DNA from: JALZAI01 sp038212215
GTDB lineage: Bacteria; Actinomycetota; Actinomycetes; Mycobacteriales; Jatrophihabitantaceae
Length of the DNA: 64,000 nt
Assembly (NCBI GenBank): GCA_038212215.1
Contig: JBBQUT010000008.1
Span: 1 to 64,000 of the forward strand
Reading direction: 5' to 3'
A program made the position numbers and the translations under genes. Position 1 is the first letter of the stretch, and every line of letters starts with the position of its first letter. This document shows, piece after piece, positions 17,261-26,102 of this stretch. The notes beneath the pieces were generated by a model. That model was not told the DNA's origin, did not search any database, and saw nothing but the letters and a program-made list of their open reading frames with translations.

Positions 17261-20061
17261 GCCCGGTCCAGCAGTTGGGCGAGGTGCACGCTGGGGGTGC
17301 CGGCGAGCTGTTCGAGCTGGGTGCGGCAGGAGAACCCGTCGGCGAGCACGACGGTGCCGGCAGCCGCGCGCCGGACCGCGGGCAGCAGCGCGGTCTCGGC
17401 GACCGCAACCGACACGTCGTAGTGGCCGCGCTCGACGCCGAAGTTCCCGGCGAGTCCGCAACAACCGCCGACCGCGCTCACGTCGGCGCCCGCCGCGGCG
17501 AGCAGGGCGGCGTCGGGCCCCCAGCCCAGCACCGCGTGCTGGTGGCAGTGCGGCTGTGCGAGCGCCGTCACCCCGGTCAGATCGGGGGCGTTCCACGCGG
17601 GGGTCGCGGTGAGCAGCTCGGCCAGCGTGCGGGTGGCGCTCACCGCCGCGGCCGCGCGCGGGTCGTCGGGCAGCAGCTCGGTCACGTCCGAGCGCAGGAC
17701 GGCGGTGCAGGACGGTTCGAGGCCCACGATCGGCCAGCCGGCCGACAGCGCGCCCTCGAGCGCGTCGAGGCTGCGGCGCAGCTGCTTGCGGGCGCCGTCC
17801 AATTGGCCGGTCGAGATCCAGGTGAGCCCGCAGCACACCGGCTTGTCGGTGATCTGGACGCGGTAGCCGGCACGTTCGAGGACGTGCACCGCGGCCACCC
17901 CGACCTCCGGCGTGAAGTGGTCGGTGAAGGTGTCGACCCAGAGCAGCACGGGCACGCCCGACAATGCCGGACGCGCTGCGAACCAATCCCGGAAGCTGCG
18001 TTCGGCAAACTGCGGCAGGCCGCGCCGATGGTCGATGCCGCCCAGCCGCTTCGCCACCGTCGCAACGCGGCGCGAGCGCAGCCCGGCGTTGACTAGCCGT
18101 GGTGCACGACTGGCAAGGCGTGCCCAGCGCGGCAGCCAGCCCAGCGCGTAGTGCGCCGGTGGACGCAGCCGGTGCCGGTAGCGCTGGTGCAGCACCTCGG
18201 CCTTGTAGGTGGCCATGTCCACGCCGGCCGGGCAGTCGGATGCGCACCCCTTGCACGACAGGCACAGGTCCAGGGACTCGTGCACGGCCGCCGAGCGAAC
18301 GCCGTCGACGAGGGTGCCGTTGGCGAGTTCCTGAAGTACCCGGGCGCGGGCCCGCGTGGAGTCCTTCTCGTCGCGGGTCGCGAGGTAGGACGGACACATC
18401 ACGCCGCCCACTGCCGTCGTGTCGGCGCGGCACTTGCCCACGCCGACGCAGCGGTGCACCGCGGTGGACAGGTCGCCGCCGTCGTGCGGGTAGGCGAAGG
18501 CGAGGCCGGTGCGCAGCCGGTGCGCCGCGGGTACGCGCAGGTCGACCGCAAACGGGGCGGGGTCGACGATGACGCCGGGATTGAGCAGATTGGCCGGGTC
18601 GAACGCGTGCTTGATCGCGCCGAACGTGTCGATCGCCGCGGCGGAGTACATCAGCGGCAGCAGTTCGCCGCGGGCGCGACCGTCGCCGTGCTCGCCGGAC
18701 ATCGATCCGCCGTGCCCGGCCACCAGTCGTGCTGCTTCGCGGACGAAGTTGGTGAAGCGCTGCGGATGCGACGACAGCGGGAAGTCGATGCGCACGTGCA
18801 CGCAGCCGTCACCGAAGTGACCGTAGATCAGGCCGTCCAGGTGGTGGTCGGCCAGCAGCGCCTGGAAATCGCGCAGGTACGCGCCGAGCCGTTCCGGCGG
18901 GACGGCAGCGTCCTCCCAGCCCGGCCAGGCGGGCTCGCCAGCAGGTGTGCGCCCGCCCAACCCGGCGCCGTCCTCGCGGATGCGCCAGAGCGCGCTTGCG
19001 GGCGCGCCCGTGACGATCGTCGCTTCCAGGCAGCCGGCGTCGGCGATGAGTTTCTCGGCGGCGTCGCGGGCTTCGGCCGCCGTACTGCCGGACGTCTCGA
19101 CGAACAGCCAGCCCTCGCCGCGCGGCAGGTCGGGGACCGCGGCCGCTCCGCGCCGGGAGCGGACTACCGCGACCAGGCGTGCGTCCAGGCCCTCGATGGC
19201 GACGGGCGCGTGCGGCAGCAAGGCCGGCACGGCGTCGGCGGCGGCAGCCATGTCGGGGTAGCCGAGCACGGCGAGGGCAACGGCGGGCGGCGATTCGACG
19301 AGGCGCACCGTCGCCTCGGTGATCACCGCGAGAGTGCCTTCGGAGCCGACCAGGAATTTGGCGAGGTGCGCGCCGTTCTCGGGCAACAGGTGTTCCAGCG
19401 AATAGCCCGAGACTTGGCGCGGAAAGCGTCCGAATTCGGTACGGATCAGCTCCAGCCGGTCGGCGACGATGCGCCCCAGCGCGGCGCCGTGCGGGCCTGC
19501 GGCGGCCAGCCCGGAGCGTCCGAACTCCTGGGCCACCAACCGCTCGCCAGTCGCGGTCAGCAGGTCGAGCGCGACGACGTTGTCGGCCGTGCGTCCGTGG
19601 CGCAGCGCCCGCGAACCGCACGCGTTGTTGCCCAGCGAGCCGCCGATCGTGGCGCGGGCGTGAGTGGACGGGTCGGGTCCGAAGCGCAATCCGTGCGCGG
19701 CGCCGGCCGCGGTGATGGTGTCGAGGATCGCGCCCGGTTGCGCGGTGGCGGTGCGGGCGTCGGGATCGACGGCGAGCACCTTGTTCAGGTGCCGGGAAAA
19801 GTCGAGGACGATGCCGCTGCCGACAGCATTGCCCGCAATGGACGTACCCGCGCCGCGCGAGGTCACTACGGCGCCGTGCTCGCGGGCGACGGACAGCGCG
19901 ACCGCGACGTCGTCAGCGTGGCGGGGAAATGCGACGACCGAAGGCGCGACCCGATAGTTCGAAGCGTCGCTGGAGTACTCGGCGCGGCGGCGGAGCGAGT
20001 CGTCGACCTCGGCGATCCCGGCTCGCTGAAGGGCGTGCGCCAGATCACCCGAGACGCTCAC
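17257..20061 (-). CDS. FAD-linked oxidase / Fe-S binding fusion protein (D-2-hydroxyacid or D-lactate dehydrogenase-like)
   Basis: A 934-residue protein. Residues about 35-230 are an FAD-binding (PCMH) domain (VVTSRGAGTSIAGNAVGSG; TIGGSLGNNACGSRALRHG) and about 230-510 a vanillyl-oxidase-like cap (IYGHFGDGCVHVRIDFPL, the SMSGEHGDGRARGE segment). A ferredoxin-like segment follows with two Cys clusters (VGKCRADTTAVGGVMCPSYL; LDLCLSCKGCASDCPAGVDM), then a C-terminal heterodisulfide-reductase-type region with CCG motifs (KPVCCGLTWIS; VGGCCGLAGNFG). It resembles quinone-linked D-lactate dehydrogenases (Dld-II, GlcD plus GlcF in one chain). GTG 20061 follows a GACAAT box at six bases. It is translationally coupled to dapC. 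Confidence 0.87.
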   Translation of the reverse strand: MSVSGDLAHALQRAGIAEVDDSLRRRAEYSSDASNYRVAPSVVAFPRHADDVAVALSVAREHGAVVTSRGAGTSIAGNAVGSGIVLDFSRHLNKVLAVDPDARTATAQPGAILDTITAAGAAHGLRFGPDPSTHARATIGGSLGNNACGSRALRHGRTADNVVALDLLTATGERLVAQEFGRSGLAAAGPHGAALGRIVADRLELIRTEFGRFPRQVSGYSLEHLLPENGAHLAKFLVGSEGTLAVITEATVRLVESPPAVALAVLGYPDMAAAADAVPALLPHAPVAIEGLDARLVAVVRSRRGAAAVPDLPRGEGWLFVETSGSTAAEARDAAEKLIADAGCLEATIVTGAPASALWRIREDGAGLGGRTPAGEPAWPGWEDAAVPPERLGAYLRDFQALLADHHLDGLIYGHFGDGCVHVRIDFPLSSHPQRFTNFVREAARLVAGHGGSMSGEHGDGRARGELLPLMYSAAAIDTFGAIKHAFDPANLLNPGVIVDPAPFAVDLRVPAAHRLRTGLAFAYPHDGGDLSTAVHRCVGVGKCRADTTAVGGVMCPSYLATRDEKDSTRARARVLQELANGTLVDGVRSAAVHESLDLCLSCKGCASDCPAGVDMATYKAEVLHQRYRHRLRPPAHYALGWLPRWARLASRAPRLVNAGLRSRRVATVAKRLGGIDHRRGLPQFAERSFRDWFAARPALSGVPVLLWVDTFTDHFTPEVGVAAVHVLERAGYRVQITDKPVCCGLTWISTGQLDGARKQLRRSLDALEGALSAGWPIVGLEPSCTAVLRSDVTELLPDDPRAAAAVSATRTLAELLTATPAWNAPDLTGVTALAQPHCHQHAVLGWGPDAALLAAAGADVSAVGGCCGLAGNFGVERGHYDVSVAVAETALLPAVRRAAAGTVVLADGFSCRTQLEQLAGTPSVHLAQLLDRA

Positions 20062-20116
20062 CCGACCATTGTCCCGTATCGATCATCGCCTGCGCGCAGC
20101 AGTCCGGCCGGCACCA

Positions 20117-20860
20117 CTAGAGCCGGCCCGCTTCGATAATGCGGCTCAGGAACTGCCGGGTACGCGGCTCGCGGGGATCGGCGAGCACCTGCTCGGGTGG
20201 CCCATGTTCGAGCACCCGGCCGCCGTCGAGGAAGCACACCCGGTCGGCCACCTGCCTGGCGAAACCCATCTCGTGCGTAGCCACCAGCATGGTCATGCCG
20301 TCGTCCTTCAGCTCTCGGATCAGCGTGAGCACCTCGCCGACCAACTCCGGGTCGAGCGCGCTGGTCACCTCGTCGAAGAGCATCAGGCGGGGACGCGTGA
20401 CGAGCGCCCGCGCGATGGCGACCCGCTGCGCCTGCCCGCCGGACAGTTCGTCCGGGCGCGCAGTTGCCTTCTCGCGCAAACCCACTCGCTCCAGCATGGC
20501 GAGCGCATCGGTCTCGGCCTGCTCGCGCGCCATGCCGTGCACCCGCCGTAGCGCCAGCGTGACGTTGTCGAGAACCCGCAGGTGCGGGAACAGGTTGAAG
20601 GCCTGAAAGACGATGCCGACCTTCGTCCGCACCGCGTTGGCGTCCACTCGCGGGTCGGTGATGTCGGCGCCGTCGAGTTCGATCACCCCGTCGTCCACGA
20701 CTTCGAGCAGGTTGACGCAGCGCAGCAGCGTTGACTTGCCAGAGCCGGATGCCCCGATCAGAACCGTGCACGAGTGCTCGGCCGCAGCGAGGTCCAGCCC
20801 GGCCAGCACCACGTTGCTGCCGAACACCTTGCGCACCGCGCGCACCTCGAGCACGTTCAC
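20117..20860 (-). CDS. Polar amino-acid ABC transporter ATP-binding protein (system 1)
   Basis: A 247-residue ATPase with Walker A GASGSGKST, the signature [15 protein letters not shown], Walker B LMLFDEVTSALDPE and the switch His in VATHEMGFA. It is of the GlnQ/HisP type that energises polar amino-acid uptake. GTG 20860 overlaps the permease stop by GTGA. It is the last gene of a three-gene set (binding protein 21734, permease 20857, ATPase). Confidence 0.92.
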   Translation of the reverse strand: MNVLEVRAVRKVFGSNVVLAGLDLAAAEHSCTVLIGASGSGKSTLLRCVNLLEVVDDGVIELDGADITDPRVDANAVRTKVGIVFQAFNLFPHLRVLDNVTLALRRVHGMAREQAETDALAMLERVGLREKATARPDELSGGQAQRVAIARALVTRPRLMLFDEVTSALDPELVGEVLTLIRELKDDGMTMLVATHEMGFARQVADRVCFLDGGRVLEHGPPEQVLADPREPRTRQFLSRIIEAGRL

Positions 20861-21729
20861 ACCACACCGCCGCCGGCCCCGAACCAGCCCTGCCGCCGCG
20901 CGATCCAGTCGGTCAACCGCGTCAACGGAACGGTCAGCGCCACGAAGATCAGTCCGGCGACCACGAAGTGCACGAACTTGAAGTCGTGGGACTTCAAGTT
21001 GTCGGCGGTGAGGACCACGTCGATGATCCCGACCACCGAGACCAGCGACGTGTCCTTCTGCAGGCTGACAAAGTCGTTGAGCAGCGGGGGCAGCACCCGC
21101 CGGACCGCCTGCGGAAACACGACGTGACGCAGCGTCTGGGTATGAGTGAGCCCGAGCGAGCGGGCGGCCGCCCGTTGCGAGGGGTGGATCGACTCGATGC
21201 CGGCGCGAAAGACCTCGGCCACGTAGGCGGTGTAGGTCAGGACGAGCGCGACGATGCACAGCACGAACGGGCTGTCCGGCGCACCCTGCAGGCGCAGCGC
21301 CGGGACGCCGAAGCCGACGAGATACAGCACGATCAACACCGGCAGGCCGCGAAAGACGTCGACGTACACCGTCGCGGCCAGGCGCAGCGGGAAGAACACC
21401 GGCCCGCGCAGCGTGCGCAGGACCGCGATCGTGGCCGCGAGCGGCAGGATGAGCACTTCGCTGATCAGCATCATCTGCAGGTTGATCCACAGCGCACGCA
21501 GCAGTGCGGGTAGATCGTGCCAGCCGGTGCGCACGTCGAAGAAGCTGTCGCGCACCCGGTCCCAGCCTGAACTCGAGCCGATGACGAACACGAGCGCGGC
21601 GACGAGCGCGGCGCAACTGGCCACCGCGATCAGCAGCGAGCGGCGACCGCGTGCCCGCCGATAGCTCTGCCGCTGCCGTTGCAGCTCGGACGGCTGCCAG
21701 TCCGCGGCTGTCATCGAGACTTCCGTCAT
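20857..21729 (-). CDS. Amino-acid ABC transporter permease (system 1)
   Basis: A 290-residue HisMQ-type permease with about five or six membrane helices. The EAA loop is AEVFRAGIESIHPSQRAAAR followed by SLGLTHTQTLRHVVFPQAVR. An N-terminal cytoplasmic extension precedes the first helix (LLIAVASCAALVAALVFVIG). ATG 21729 lies four bases after the binding-protein stop; an alternative ATG at 21714 has GGAAG upstream. It probably works as a homodimer, since only one permease gene is present. Confidence 0.9.
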   Translation of the reverse strand: MTEVSMTAADWQPSELQRQRQSYRRARGRRSLLIAVASCAALVAALVFVIGSSSGWDRVRDSFFDVRTGWHDLPALLRALWINLQMMLISEVLILPLAATIAVLRTLRGPVFFPLRLAATVYVDVFRGLPVLIVLYLVGFGVPALRLQGAPDSPFVLCIVALVLTYTAYVAEVFRAGIESIHPSQRAAARSLGLTHTQTLRHVVFPQAVRRVLPPLLNDFVSLQKDTSLVSVVGIIDVVLTADNLKSHDFKFVHFVVAGLIFVALTVPLTRLTDWIARRQGWFGAGGGVV

Positions 21730-21733
21730 CGAG

Positions 21734-22621
21734 TTACTTCAGCACAGGTGCGCCACCGGCCACGGTGAGCCATTTGTCCTGCAGCTTCTTCAAGGTGCCG
21801 TCCTTGCGAAGCGCATCCACGGCCTGCGTCACGCACCCGGTCAGCGCGCTGCCTTTCTCCAGCACCAAACCGAACTGCTCTGGGCTGCCGGTGACCGGCA
21901 ACTGGCCGACGATGCTCGCATCCTGGACCTGCGCGCCTATCACGAAGAACCCGGTCGGCAGGTCGACCACCAAACCGTCCACCTGGCCGTTCTTCAACGC
22001 CTGGACGGCGAGGTCGTTGGACGGGAACTCTGCGGGCGCCGGACCGGGCTTGATGACGTTGGTGATCGCGTCGAGGCTGGTGGTGCCTTTTTGCGCGGCG
22101 AGTTTTGCGCCTTTGAGGCCCGCGATAGTCGTCGCCTTCGCGTACTTGCTGCTGTTGCGTATGACGACCGACTGAGCGACGTCGTAGTAACCGCTGGAGA
22201 AGTCGACCACCTTTGCTCGGGCCGCGGTGACCGACACCTCATTGATGTCGAAGTCGAATTTCTTCGGGGTCGCGGCGATCACGCTGTTGAACGACGCGAC
22301 GACCCACTGCACCTTGCCGGCCGGGAAGCCGAGTTGCTTGCCGACCGCGAACGCTACGGCGGACTCGAATCCCTTGCCGTTGCTCGGCTTGTCGGCTACA
22401 AACCAGGGTCCGAAGGCGGGCGAGTCGGTGGCGACGGTCAGCGTGCCCGACGACTTCGTCCGCAGCTGGGCGGGCGAGCACGGATTCGCGGCAGGTACGG
22501 TCTTGGAGCTCACGTCCGACGAGGGTGGTGGCGACGACGAACCGGTGCTCTTCGCGGCACAGCCAGACATGGCGAGCAGGGCGGCGCCGGCGAGCGCGGC
22601 GACAGTCAAGCGGTAGGGCAT
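21734..22621 (-). CDS. Amino-acid ABC transporter substrate-binding lipoprotein (family 3, system 1)
   Basis: A 295-residue lipoprotein with the signal peptide MPYRLTVAALAGAALLAM and lipobox SGC, a Ser/Pro-rich linker, then a family 3 binding fold (SGTLTVATDSPAFGPWF; FDFDINEVSVTAARAKVVDFS). It delivers a polar amino acid or related solute to the permease encoded four bases downstream. The ligand cannot be read from the sequence. Confidence 0.9.
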   Translation of the reverse strand: MPYRLTVAALAGAALLAMSGCAAKSTGSSSPPPSSDVSSKTVPAANPCSPAQLRTKSSGTLTVATDSPAFGPWFVADKPSNGKGFESAVAFAVGKQLGFPAGKVQWVVASFNSVIAATPKKFDFDINEVSVTAARAKVVDFSSGYYDVAQSVVIRNSSKYAKATTIAGLKGAKLAAQKGTTSLDAITNVIKPGPAPAEFPSNDLAVQALKNGQVDGLVVDLPTGFFVIGAQVQDASIVGQLPVTGSPEQFGLVLEKGSALTGCVTQAVDALRKDGTLKKLQDKWLTVAGGAPVLK

Positions 22622-22697
22622 GTCAACTCCCGAGACGTTGATGAGCGGCGGTGCAGCTTAGCGACGACAGGGTCGTCATCCCAGGCGACGCCGTCCA

Positions 22698-23498
22698 TCA
22701 GAGGACTTTCGACAGGAACGACTTGGTCCTCTCGTGGCGTGGGTTCGCCAGAATCTCGCGTGGGACGCCTGATTCGACCACGACGCCGTCGTCCATGAAG
22801 ACCAACTGGTCGGCGACCTCACGGGCAAAACCCATCTCGTGGGTAACCACAACCATTGTCATACCCTGCGTGGCCAGCGCCTTCATCACGTCGAGCACCT
22901 CCCCGACGAGTTCGGGGTCCAGCGCCGAGGTCGGCTCGTCGAACAGCATCAGCTTCGGCTGCATCGCCAGCGCCCGGGCGATCGCGACGCGCTGCTGCTG
23001 GCCACCGGACAGCTGGGCCGGGTAGGCCTTCTCTTTCTCCGAGAGACCGACCTGGAGCAGCAGCGCACGGCCTCGCTCGATGGCCTCGGACTTGGCGACC
23101 TTATTCACCCGCGTCGGGGCCTCGATGATGTTCTGCAGTGCTGTCATGTGCGGGAACAAGTTGAAGTGCTGGAACACCATCCCGATCTCGCGGCGCTGAC
23201 GAGCGGCCTCGCGGGGCTTGAGCTCGTGCAGCTTGTCGCCGGCGTCGCGGTATCCCATCAGTTCCCCGTCGACGTAGAGCCGTCCGCCGGTGATCTGTTC
23301 CAGGTGATTGACACAGCGCAGCAACGTCGTCTTGCCCGAGCCGGACGGCCCGATCAGGCACATCACCTCAGCCCGTCCGACCGACAGGTCGATGCCCTTG
23401 AGCACCTCGACGGCACCGAAGTGTTTGCGTACCGCGACCGCACGCACCATCTTGTCGCTCGACGGCGGCGTTTTCTTCGACAGCGCTGGGCGGGTCAC
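22698..23498 (-). CDS. Amino-acid ABC transporter ATP-binding protein (system 2)
   Basis: A 266-residue GlnQ-type ATPase with Walker [10 protein letters not shown], signature [15 protein letters not shown], Walker [15 protein letters not shown] and switch His in [12 protein letters not shown] 23498 overlaps the permease stop by GTGA, which places the true start well inside the longer open frame. Last gene of the second amino-acid ABC set, lying directly upstream of the first set on the same strand. Confidence 0.92.
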   Translation of the reverse strand: MTRPALSKKTPPSSDKMVRAVAVRKHFGAVEVLKGIDLSVGRAEVMCLIGPSGSGKTTLLRCVNHLEQITGGRLYVDGELMGYRDAGDKLHELKPREAARQRREIGMVFQHFNLFPHMTALQNIIEAPTRVNKVAKSEAIERGRALLLQVGLSEKEKAYPAQLSGGQQQRVAIARALAMQPKLMLFDEPTSALDPELVGEVLDVMKALATQGMTMVVVTHEMGFAREVADQLVFMDDGVVVESGVPREILANPRHERTKSFLSKVL

Positions 23499-24400
23499 GG
23501 CTGACCCAGTTCGGCCGCCGTCGCGAGAGCGCGCAGCTGGCGCCCGGTCATCTTGCGTGACAAGCCGCGGGAGTATCGCCGTTCCAGGAAGTACTGCCCG
23601 ACCATGAGCACGCTGGTGATCGCCAGGTACCACGTGGCTGCGACGAGCAACAGCGGGATCGGGCGGAAGATCACGCCAGCGATCTGGTTCTGCTGGTTGT
23701 AGAGGTCCGTGGCGAGTGGCACCGCGATGACGAGCGAGGTGGTCTTGAGCATGCTGATCAGCTCGTTGCCGGTGGGCGGGATGATCACCCGCATCGCCTG
23801 CGGCAAGACGATGCGGCGCATGGTGAGCCCCCAGGACATGCCCAACGCGGTCGACGCCTCGGTCTGGCCCTCGCCAACCGAGGAGATGCCGGCGCGCACG
23901 ATCTCGGCCATGTAGGCCGCCTCATTGAGCCCGAGGCCGATGGTGGCCAGGAAGAATGCCGCGTCGACGCTGGCCAGATCCAGGTGCACGAACTGGGGCC
24001 CGAACGGCACGCCGATCGCCATGTGCGGATACAGGGTTGTGAACAGGCCCCAAAACACAAGCTGCACGTAGATCGGAGTGCCGCGAAAGACCCAGAGGAA
24101 GACCCAAGCGACCGCCTGCAGCACGGGGTTGGGCGTCAGCCGCATCACGGCGAGCACGACACCGAGGACGATGCCCAGCAGCATCGCCCAGAAAGTCAGT
24201 TGGATCGTGACCCAGGCACCGTCTGAGATGCGCTGATCGAAGAGGTACTTGCGGTAGGTCGGCCATTCGTAGTTCGAGTTCGTCGACGCACCGTAGACGA
24301 ACAGGACGAGCAGCGCAGTGACGACGAGCGCCGCGATCCAGCGACCGGGCCGCTTCAGCGCTACCGCCGAGATCGACCGGTCTTCGCCGATAGCGTTCAG
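23495..24400 (-). CDS. Amino-acid ABC transporter permease (system 2), probable CTG start
   Basis: A 301-residue HisMQ-type permease; the EAA loop is [19 protein letters not shown] followed by [22 protein letters not shown] place the start at CTG 24400. It forms a CTGA overlap with the binding-protein stop like the other junctions here, and GGAG lies seven bases upstream. The nearest ATG (24454) would overlap the binding-protein gene by 58 bases and lacks a clear ribosome binding site. CTG starts are rare, so this needs protein-level proof. Confidence 0.85.
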   Translation of the reverse strand: MNAIGEDRSISAVALKRPGRWIAALVVTALLVLFVYGASTNSNYEWPTYRKYLFDQRISDGAWVTIQLTFWAMLLGIVLGVVLAVMRLTPNPVLQAVAWVFLWVFRGTPIYVQLVFWGLFTTLYPHMAIGVPFGPQFVHLDLASVDAAFFLATIGLGLNEAAYMAEIVRAGISSVGEGQTEASTALGMSWGLTMRRIVLPQAMRVIIPPTGNELISMLKTTSLVIAVPLATDLYNQQNQIAGVIFRPIPLLLVAATWYLAITSVLMVGQYFLERRYSRGLSRKMTGRQLRALATAAELGQP

Positions 24401-25287
24401 CTGATCGCTCCGTTGGTCCCAGCAGTCTTGATCATGCCGCTCTGCACGCCCCATTTCTTGCAGATCTCGGCGTATTTGCCGTTGTCGATCAGAGTTTGCA
24501 GCGCTTTCTGCATGGCCTGGACGAGGGTCGAACCCTTCTTGATCGGCCAGCCGTAGGGTGCGGACTCAGTGATCTTGCCGGCTGCCACGAGCTTGCCGGC
24601 ACTCTGCTTGATCGCATAGGCGGTGACCGGGGAGTCGGCCGACATCGCATCGGATTTGCCGAGCACCACGGCGTTCGTGGCGCTGTCCTGCCCGACGTAG
24701 GGCAATATCTTGATCGGCTTCTTGCCGGCCTTGGTGCAGGCCTTGCTGAGCGCAGGCAGTTGGTCCTGCTGCTCCGTCGTGTTCAGCTGAACCGACACGC
24801 TCAGGCCACATGCGTGGGCGGGATCGACGGATTTGCCCTTTCGGGTCGCCCACAGGATCCCGGCGCTGAAATAGGTCACGAAGTCAACGGTCTTCTCGCG
24901 CTCCTTGTTGTCGGTGAACGACGACATGCCCAGATCGTAGGTGCCGGCCTGGACCGACGGGACGATCTTTTCGAACGCGGCCTGCCGGTAGTCGGTCTTG
25001 AGTCCGAGCACCTTTGCCGTCGCGTCCACGAGGTCGACGTCGAAGCCGACGACCTTGCCGCGCTGCACGAACTCGTTCGGCGAGTAGGGCACGTTGACGC
25101 CGACCACCAGCGTGCCCGCCGAACGGATCTTGGCCGGCACCAGGCTACTGAGCGAGGTGTCCTTGGTCACCGAGCCGGTGAGCGACGTGGTCGGCTGGCC
25201 ACCGCTCTCGGTGTTGCTCGCGCAACCGGCGACGAGTAGTGAAGCAGCCACTATGACGGGCAAAACCACACGAAAACGGTTGAACAC
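24397..25287 (-). CDS. Amino-acid ABC transporter substrate-binding lipoprotein (family 3, system 2)
   Basis: A 296-residue lipoprotein with signal peptide FNRFRVVLPVIVAASLL and lipobox VAGC. The mature part has family 3 features (IRSAGTLVVGVNVPYSPNEF; VVGFDVDLVDATAKVLG; YDLGMSSFTDNKEREKTVDF). GTG 25287 is preceded by GAAAGG at a normal distance; the longer frame to 25440 would bury the signal peptide. First gene of the operon, with a palindrome upstream at 25310. Confidence 0.9.
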   Translation of the reverse strand: MFNRFRVVLPVIVAASLLVAGCASNTESGGQPTTSLTGSVTKDTSLSSLVPAKIRSAGTLVVGVNVPYSPNEFVQRGKVVGFDVDLVDATAKVLGLKTDYRQAAFEKIVPSVQAGTYDLGMSSFTDNKEREKTVDFVTYFSAGILWATRKGKSVDPAHACGLSVSVQLNTTEQQDQLPALSKACTKAGKKPIKILPYVGQDSATNAVVLGKSDAMSADSPVTAYAIKQSAGKLVAAGKITESAPYGWPIKKGSTLVQAMQKALQTLIDNGKYAEICKKWGVQSGMIKTAGTNGAIS

Positions 25288-25309
25288 GAGCGGGCCTTTC
25301 GTAAAGGAT

Positions 25310-25338
25310 CGGTTACCGCAACAGTAACCGTCGATTAC
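25310..25338. promoter_or_regulatory. Inverted/direct TTAC repeats upstream of amino-acid transporter operon 2
   Basis: CGGTTAC (25310-25316) and GTAACCG (25324-25330) form a 7-bp inverted repeat with a 7-base centre, and a further TTACC follows at 25335. The spacing resembles, but does not match, GlnR boxes of actinobacteria, so only an unassigned operator is proposed. Confidence 0.35.
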
Positions 25339-25455
25339 CTGCACTGCGGTTCGCCGACGGGCGCAATTATTGAACGTTCGGGCTGGTGTCGCACTGATCG
25401 TTGGCCACTGTGCAGCCATCTGCCGCTGCAGGAGGGACAACGATCAAATTGCCGG

Positions 25456-25863
25456 TTACGGGACGACGGTGAAGCTATCGCCGGTAAGCGGGCGCAGCAC
25501 GCCGAAGTGCCGCCGGTCCAGCGTAGCGATCGATCGAGTGCGATACCGCTCTGCCAGGACAACGATCGAGGCATCGGCTACCCCGATGCGCTGATCGTGG
25601 TAGCGATTGATCACGTCGATCGCCGCCCGGAGGTCATCGGCGTCGAAACCGGCCAGGCTCCAGGCACCCCCGGCGAGTTCGGTCAACGCCGCGACTTCGG
25701 CGGCTGTGCCCTGGTGCGTTGCGAGAAGGTAGTCAAGCTCCGCGACGACGTATGGCGAGACGATGAGCGGCTCGGTGCTCGCCTCGATCACCTCAGCACA
25801 GCTGTCATGATCCGGTTCGTTGCGATCGAAGTAGGCCAGCAACGCACTCGTGTCAACGATCAC
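25456..25863 (-). CDS. vapC: PIN-domain toxin, VapC family
   Basis: A 135-residue PIN ribonuclease. The acidic residues expected for Mg-dependent RNA cleavage are visible: D4 in MIVDTSALLAYFD, Glu in VVAELDYLL, and Asp in GVADASIVVLAE. The start overlaps the antitoxin stop by ATGA, the standard vapBC arrangement. The RNA target is unknown. Confidence 0.92.
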   Translation of the reverse strand: MIVDTSALLAYFDRNEPDHDSCAEVIEASTEPLIVSPYVVAELDYLLATHQGTAAEVAALTELAGGAWSLAGFDADDLRAAIDVINRYHDQRIGVADASIVVLAERYRTRSIATLDRRHFGVLRPLTGDSFTVVP

Positions 25864-26075
25864 GAATCGCCGAACCCGGTGAGCAGTTCGTCCACCCGCC
25901 GGGCGATGGGCTCCTTACCCGCGTACAGCCCGCCGCGCGGTCGCGGGCGCGCGCTGCCGACGTCGCGCTCGACCGCGCTGCGGATGATCTCCGCCTCGGA
26001 GGTCGCGCGCTCGACGGCCGCGCGTTTGAGTGCGTCCTTCAGTTCGGCCGGCAGGTAGACGGTGGTCTTCTCCAT
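25860..26075 (-). CDS. vapB: Ribbon-helix-helix antitoxin, VapB family
   Basis: A 71-residue protein with an N-terminal ribbon-helix-helix (MEKTTVYLPAELKDALKRAA, then SEAEIIRSAVERDV) and a C-terminal tail (GGLYAGKEPIARRVDELL) that would bind VapC. ATG 26075 is preceded by TACCAT (complement of 26083-26088) at seven bases, so the mRNA is probably leaderless. The palindrome CCATATATGG (26077-26086) overlaps this box and is the likely autorepression site. Confidence 0.9.
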   Translation of the reverse strand: MEKTTVYLPAELKDALKRAAVERATSEAEIIRSAVERDVGSARPRPRGGLYAGKEPIARRVDELLTGFGDS

Positions 26076-26076
26076 G

Positions 26077-26086
26077 CCATATATGG
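26077..26086. promoter_or_regulatory. vapBC operator palindrome
   Basis: CCATATATGG is a perfect 10-bp palindrome immediately before the vapB start codon and overlapping its -10 box. This is the usual position for a VapBC autoregulatory site. Confidence 0.55.
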
Positions 26087-26102
26087 TACCACCTGTGGCA
26101 CC

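Noticed and set aside
17261..18433. N-terminal extension of DapC by about 390 codons
   Set aside because: The frame stays open only because it is out of frame within the FAD/FeS gene. DapC has a clear start at 17260 with an ATGA overlap.
18151..20139. Long plus-strand open frame of more than 600 codons
   Set aside because: It is antisense to the FAD/FeS oxidoreductase gene, whose domains and Cys motifs are unambiguous. Its product is Arg/Gly/Val-rich with no domain, the usual high-GC shadow frame.
23199..23633. Longer start for the system 2 ATPase at 23633
   Set aside because: It would overlap the permease gene by about 140 bases; GTG 23498 gives the standard GTGA junction.
25310..25338. 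GlnR (nitrogen regulator) box upstream of amino-acid transporter 2
   Set aside because: TTAC repeats are present, but the spacing is one base off the actinobacterial GlnR pattern, so I list only an unassigned repeat.
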